This document shows positions 61,323-64,000 of a stretch of 64,000 bases of DNA, in pieces. Location of the stretch: the NCBI GenBank assembly GCA_934446355.1, contig CAKSEC010000002.1:62001-126000 (forward strand), given 5' to 3'. The notes under the pieces were generated by a model, which saw nothing but the letters and a program-made list of their open reading frames with translations, had not been told where the DNA came from and ran no database searches. The DNA comes from an uncultured Oscillospiraceae bacterium. GTDB lineage: Bacteria; Bacillota; Clostridia; Oscillospirales; Ruminococcaceae. Each line of letters opens with the position of its first letter. The stretch's first letter is position 1. A program made the position numbers and the translations under genes.

Positions 61323-61652
61323 TCAGCAGTATTTCTGTTCAAGCTGCGCTATCGTTGGCAGCGTTTCCGGCTGGCGGTATTCTCTGCCGTAGGGGTCACG
61401 GTCAAGCAGCCTGTGGTTAAACAGTTCACGCCGCAGCGTTGCCGGGTCATGGAACGAATGCCGTTCCTCCAGCAGCGCATTGACCTCCTTTTCCGAATAT
61501 ACCCTGTCCTTTTCAAATACGCCGGAAAGGTACACCAGCGCATATAGCTTCATCTTGCGCTTTGCGGGGAATGCAGTCAGCCTGCCTGCGCTGTCGAGGA
61601 AGTTCCTCAGGGTATAAGAGATTTCGGTGATGCTTTGCGTTTCGGTATTCAT
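61323..61652 (-). CDS. DUF2087-domain protein, putative regulator
   Basis: A 109-residue protein of the DUF2087 family, seen from LRNFLDSAGRLTAFPAKRKMK and LRRELFNHRLLDRDPYGREYR, which resembles a winged-helix fold. Some family members are fused to a MarR/ArsR-like DNA-binding domain; this one is the short form. AAAGGAGG precedes the start. Its promoter carries two direct copies of ACTAATCT around the -10, hinting at autoregulation or control by a repressor. Confidence 0.85.
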   Translation of the reverse strand: MNTETQSITEISYTLRNFLDSAGRLTAFPAKRKMKLYALVYLSGVFEKDRVYSEKEVNALLEERHSFHDPATLRRELFNHRLLDRDPYGREYRQPETLPTIAQLEQKYC

Positions 61653-61666
61653 TGGTATTCCTCCTT

Positions 61667-61714
61667 TTAGACTAATCTAAATAATATTGTAACTAATCTG
61701 AATAGCTTTGTCAA
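61667..61714 (-). promoter_or_regulatory. Promoter with operator-like repeats for the DUF2087 gene
   Basis: On the minus strand TTGACA and TACAAT are 17 bases apart. ACTAATCT (plus-strand reading) occurs at 61671 and 61692, on both sides of the -10, and the first lies in the palindrome TTAGACTAATCTAA (61667-61680). The spacing of 21 bases puts both on the same DNA face. Confidence 0.65.
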
Positions 61715-61723
61715 GACAAAAAT

Positions 61724-61759
61724 CCGCCGGAAATGCAGAATAACGTGCATTTCCGGCGG
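61724..61759 (-). terminator. Terminator of the cytidylate-kinase-like gene
   Basis: Perfect 14-bp stem (CCGCCGGAAATGCA with TGCATTTCCGGCGG), followed on the minus strand by ATTTTTGT. Confidence 0.85.
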
Positions 61760-61785
61760 TTCGTATTATTGGGCTGCGGGCTTGA

Positions 61786-62385
61786 TCACTTCATGCCCAT
61801 CTTGCGCTCGATATAATCGGCGAGTATCTCGCTTGTGCCGTCAAGACCGAGCCTGGTCGAGTTGATGGTTATATCGTAGGTGCGTGAGTCGCCCCACTTG
61901 TTCTCGGTGTGGGTATTGTGGAAATACTTCCTTCTCTTGTCGCACTGTGCGATGCGGCTCTTTGCCTTGTCCTCAGAGATATTTTCACGCTCTGCGGTGC
62001 GCTTTATCTTTGCTTCCATGTCGCCGAGAATGAATATCTTCACCAGAGCGGGATTGTCACGCAGGACATAATCCGCACATCTGCCGATAACGACGAAGCT
62101 TTCGCCTGAATCCGCCTTTTTCTTGATGTAGTCGAACTGCATCTGCGCAATTACCTCCTCAGGCGAATTGCTGAAGCCGTTGACGGTACGTGAGAAAAAC
62201 AGATTCCTTGCGCTTTCGTCGTACTTTCTGAGAGTTTCCTCGCTGGAGTTGGTCTGCCTTGCTATCTCGGCAAGAATGTTGCTGTCGAGCAGGGGAAGTC
62301 CGAAATGCTTGGCGAGGTTTGCGGCAACGATATGTCCGCCGCTTCCAAATTCACGACCTACAGAAATAATTAGCTGCTTATCCAT
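61786..62385 (-). CDS. Cytidylate-kinase-like family protein
   Basis: A 199-residue P-loop nucleotide kinase-like protein (AAA_26/cytidylate kinase 2 family). The nucleotide-binding motif is SVGREFGSGG near the N-terminus; VVIGRCADYVLRDNPA and the Arg-rich RIAQCDKRRKYF lid resemble the family. It is probably not the housekeeping Cmk; the substrate is unknown. It is transcribed alone, with GGAGGGAC before the start and a strong terminator after it. Confidence 0.87.
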   Translation of the reverse strand: MDKQLIISVGREFGSGGHIVAANLAKHFGLPLLDSNILAEIARQTNSSEETLRKYDESARNLFFSRTVNGFSNSPEEVIAQMQFDYIKKKADSGESFVVIGRCADYVLRDNPALVKIFILGDMEAKIKRTAERENISEDKAKSRIAQCDKRRKYFHNTHTENKWGDSRTYDITINSTRLGLDGTSEILADYIERKMGMK

Positions 62386-62478
62386 TGATCGTCCCTCCTT
62401 TTAATGCTGAATTTATGCTGTATTCTGTATTTATATTGTATCACATTTTCCCGAATACTGCAAGCCTGACGGTCAGAT

Positions 62479-64000
62479 TCAGGCAATGCCGAGTTCTGCA
62501 CCGTATCTCAGGAATATGCAGGCTGTGCAGATGATGAGCACGAGCACTGTCGCAGGAACGCAGGCTTTGAGGTATTTTCCCCAGCTTATGGGGTGACCGT
62601 GCTTTGCTGCAACGGAAGTGCCGACAACGTTTGCCGAAGCGCCGATAGGCGTTGCGCTTCCGCCGATGTCAGTACCGAGCGAGAGCGACCATGCGAGCAC
62701 TGCGAGGTAATCTCCGCCAAGACCGCTTACAGCGGCAAGACGCTGGATTATAGGCACCATAGTGGCAGCAAACGGGATATTGTCCACAACGGAACTTGCA
62801 ACAGCCGACAGCCAGATGATGATGACTACGACCATGACTACGTTGCCGCCGCTTATCATTTCGATGAAGTTTGCGACTATCTCAAGTATTCCGGTCTGCT
62901 CCAGACCGCCGACTACTACGAAAAGACCGACGAAGAACAGCAGCGTTTTGTAGTCCACCTTTTTCAGCAGCTCAAGTGCGCCCTTTCCGGCAGTCGCAAG
63001 AGTTGCAACGGCGATAACGCCGCCGATAAATGCAACGGTAAGACCGGTCTGCGCGTGGGTGACCAGCATTACGACAGCGCACAGGAATATCACTATGCTG
63101 ATAACGAAGCTGCGCTTGTTGGTTATTGCTTCCTTAGGGTCAGGGAGAGAGGATATGTCGATGTTGTTTTTGCTTGCTTCTTTCAGTTCCTTGCGGAAGA
63201 TGAGGAAGAAGTATACGATAACGAATATCAGGGAAATTCCTGCGATAAGACCAGTGTTGGTCACGAAATCTGCAAAGGAATAGCCGAGAGATGTGCCGAC
63301 GATGATGTTTGGCGGGTCGCCGCACATCGTTGCCGAGCCGCCGAGATTTGCGCAGAACACCTCTGAAAGGATCATAGGTATGGGGTTGAATTTGAGAAGC
63401 TGTGCAAGTTCGACAGTCACCGCTGCAAGGAACAGGATAACAGTAATGCTATCGATAAACATTGAGAGCACCGCAGACATCAGCATGAACGTGATGAACA
63501 GCGGGATAACCTTGTACTTGACAGCCTTAGCGAGAGTCATGCACAGCCATCTGAAGAAGCCTGCCTTAGCCATGCCCTCGACCATTATCATCATTCCGGC
63601 GATGAATATTATGGTAGCCCAGTTGATACCAGAGGAACTTTCCTCAGCGGCGCCTGCGGTATACCAGAAGCCGGGCGTGAAGATATTCGCCACATTGAGC
63701 GTCGACCATACTGCGTCAAAGCTTTTCATGGATATCGCGAACACCAGCACGAGCGTTGCAAGACCGCAGCAGAGCGTGACGATGTGGCGTTCTATCTTGT
63801 CCATGATTATCAGCACGAACATCACCACGAAAATGAGCACTGCGACAATTTTGGCGATAAGCCCGGAATCATCGTTGCTCAGTCCCATGAAAGTGCCGAA
63901 AAGCAGCAGCACAGTGCCGACTGCGCTCATGCCCATCGCCGCACCGCGGGAGAGCCTGTCCCTTGCCGACATGATAAACATTACGATGAATACCACTGCG
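62479..64000 (-). CDS. SLC13/ArsB-NhaD-type permease (5' end outside window)
   Basis: A polytopic secondary transporter of the ion-transporter superfamily. More than 500 residues and at least ten membrane helices are visible. The family-type motifs are FVGLFVVVGGLEQTGIL and SSVVDNIPFAATMVPII in the second half and FCANLGGSATMCGDPPNIIVG in the first. DPPNII and DNIPF are typical of ArsB/NhaD/CitM-like permeases moving anions or Na+/H+. The frame is open to the right edge, so the N-terminus is missing and 63996 is not a real start. The substrate is not decidable. Confidence 0.88.
   Translation of the reverse strand, partial: AVVFIVMFIMSARDRLSRGAAMGMSAVGTVLLLFGTFMGLSNDDSGLIAKIVAVLIFVVMFVLIIMDKIERHIVTLCCGLATLVLVFAISMKSFDAVWSTLNVANIFTPGFWYTAGAAEESSSGINWATIIFIAGMMIMVEGMAKAGFFRWLCMTLAKAVKYKVIPLFITFMLMSAVLSMFIDSITVILFLAAVTVELAQLLKFNPIPMILSEVFCANLGGSATMCGDPPNIIVGTSLGYSFADFVTNTGLIAGISLIFVIVYFFLIFRKELKEASKNNIDISSLPDPKEAITNKRSFVISIVIFLCAVVMLVTHAQTGLTVAFIGGVIAVATLATAGKGALELLKKVDYKTLLFFVGLFVVVGGLEQTGILEIVANFIEMISGGNVVMVVVIIIWLSAVASSVVDNIPFAATMVPIIQRLAAVSGLGGDYLAVLAWSLSLGTDIGGSATPIGASANVVGTSVAAKHGHPISWGKYLKACVPATVLVLIICTACIFLRYGAELGIA

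Overview
The window looks like chromosome from a Gram-positive, anaerobic, carbohydrate-degrading Firmicute. The closest fit is a Ruminococcus-like member of the Oscillospiraceae. This is inferred from the SepF/YlmH/DivIVA order, SpoVS, a type III glutamine synthetase, a split transketolase, an HPr/EI/EIICBA sugar PTS, a secreted GH5 glucanase lipoprotein and a large cytoplasmic GH2 enzyme. Most genes are moderately GC-rich. The exception is 12.8-13.6 kb, which is clearly AT-richer. I found no rRNA, tRNA or CRISPR array.

Layout. 1-7.9 kb: a cell-division/envelope run (yggS end, sepF, ylmH, divIVA, ileS, lspA, rluD, HAD phosphatase). 8-9.8 kb: split transketolase. 9.9-12.3 kb: a membrane anti-sigma-like protein followed by an ECF sigma factor. 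12.4-14.4 kb: a small accessory patch (XRE repressor, leucine-rich lipoprotein, membrane protein). 14.5-21.8 kb: galE, rpsO-pnp, a frame-split membrane protein, purA, ymdB, spoVS. 22-27.2 kb: asparaginase, YitT, araD and an amino-acid ABC transporter. 27.3-29.7 kb: glnN behind a leader terminator. 29.8-32.8 kb, minus strand: galT, zinc-ribbon protein, DegV, TrmL. 33.3-43.3 kb: SulP, HAD phosphatase, fruK, alr (minus), LCP-like protein, LUD protein, manA, ROK glucokinase, ilvD. 43.3-49.8 kb: GH5 lipoprotein, LysR and a heterodimeric ABC exporter. 50-54.3 kb: ptsI, ptsH, glucose-type EIICBA. 54.5-59.1 kb: DUF4363, DUF421 and the GH2 enzyme. 59.1-64 kb: a wrecked MATE gene, its LysR neighbour, DUF2087, a cytidylate-kinase-like protein and an SLC13/ArsB-type permease cut by the window end.

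The most striking content is not a gene. Eight copies and three 5'-end relics of a short palindromic element (core about 103 bp, long form 130 bp) are scattered between genes on both strands. Copies share termini and loop sequences. Their central hairpin arms differ between copies yet stay complementary. Two long copies are bounded by 8-bp direct repeats, which points to mobility (MITE-like). One copy, in the sulP leader, is expanded to 238 bp by extra hairpins that reuse two pentaloops. Each gap around the PTS genes carries a copy, some copies sit just downstream of promoters, and several begin exactly at a stop codon. A second, unrelated 91-bp palindrome has split the MATE gene.

Metabolically, the GH5 and GH2 enzymes, sugar PTS, glucokinase, ManA, FruK, GalE/GalT, AraD and split transketolase together support uptake and catabolism of plant-derived sugars. 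GlnN, AnsA and the amino-acid ABC system handle nitrogen.
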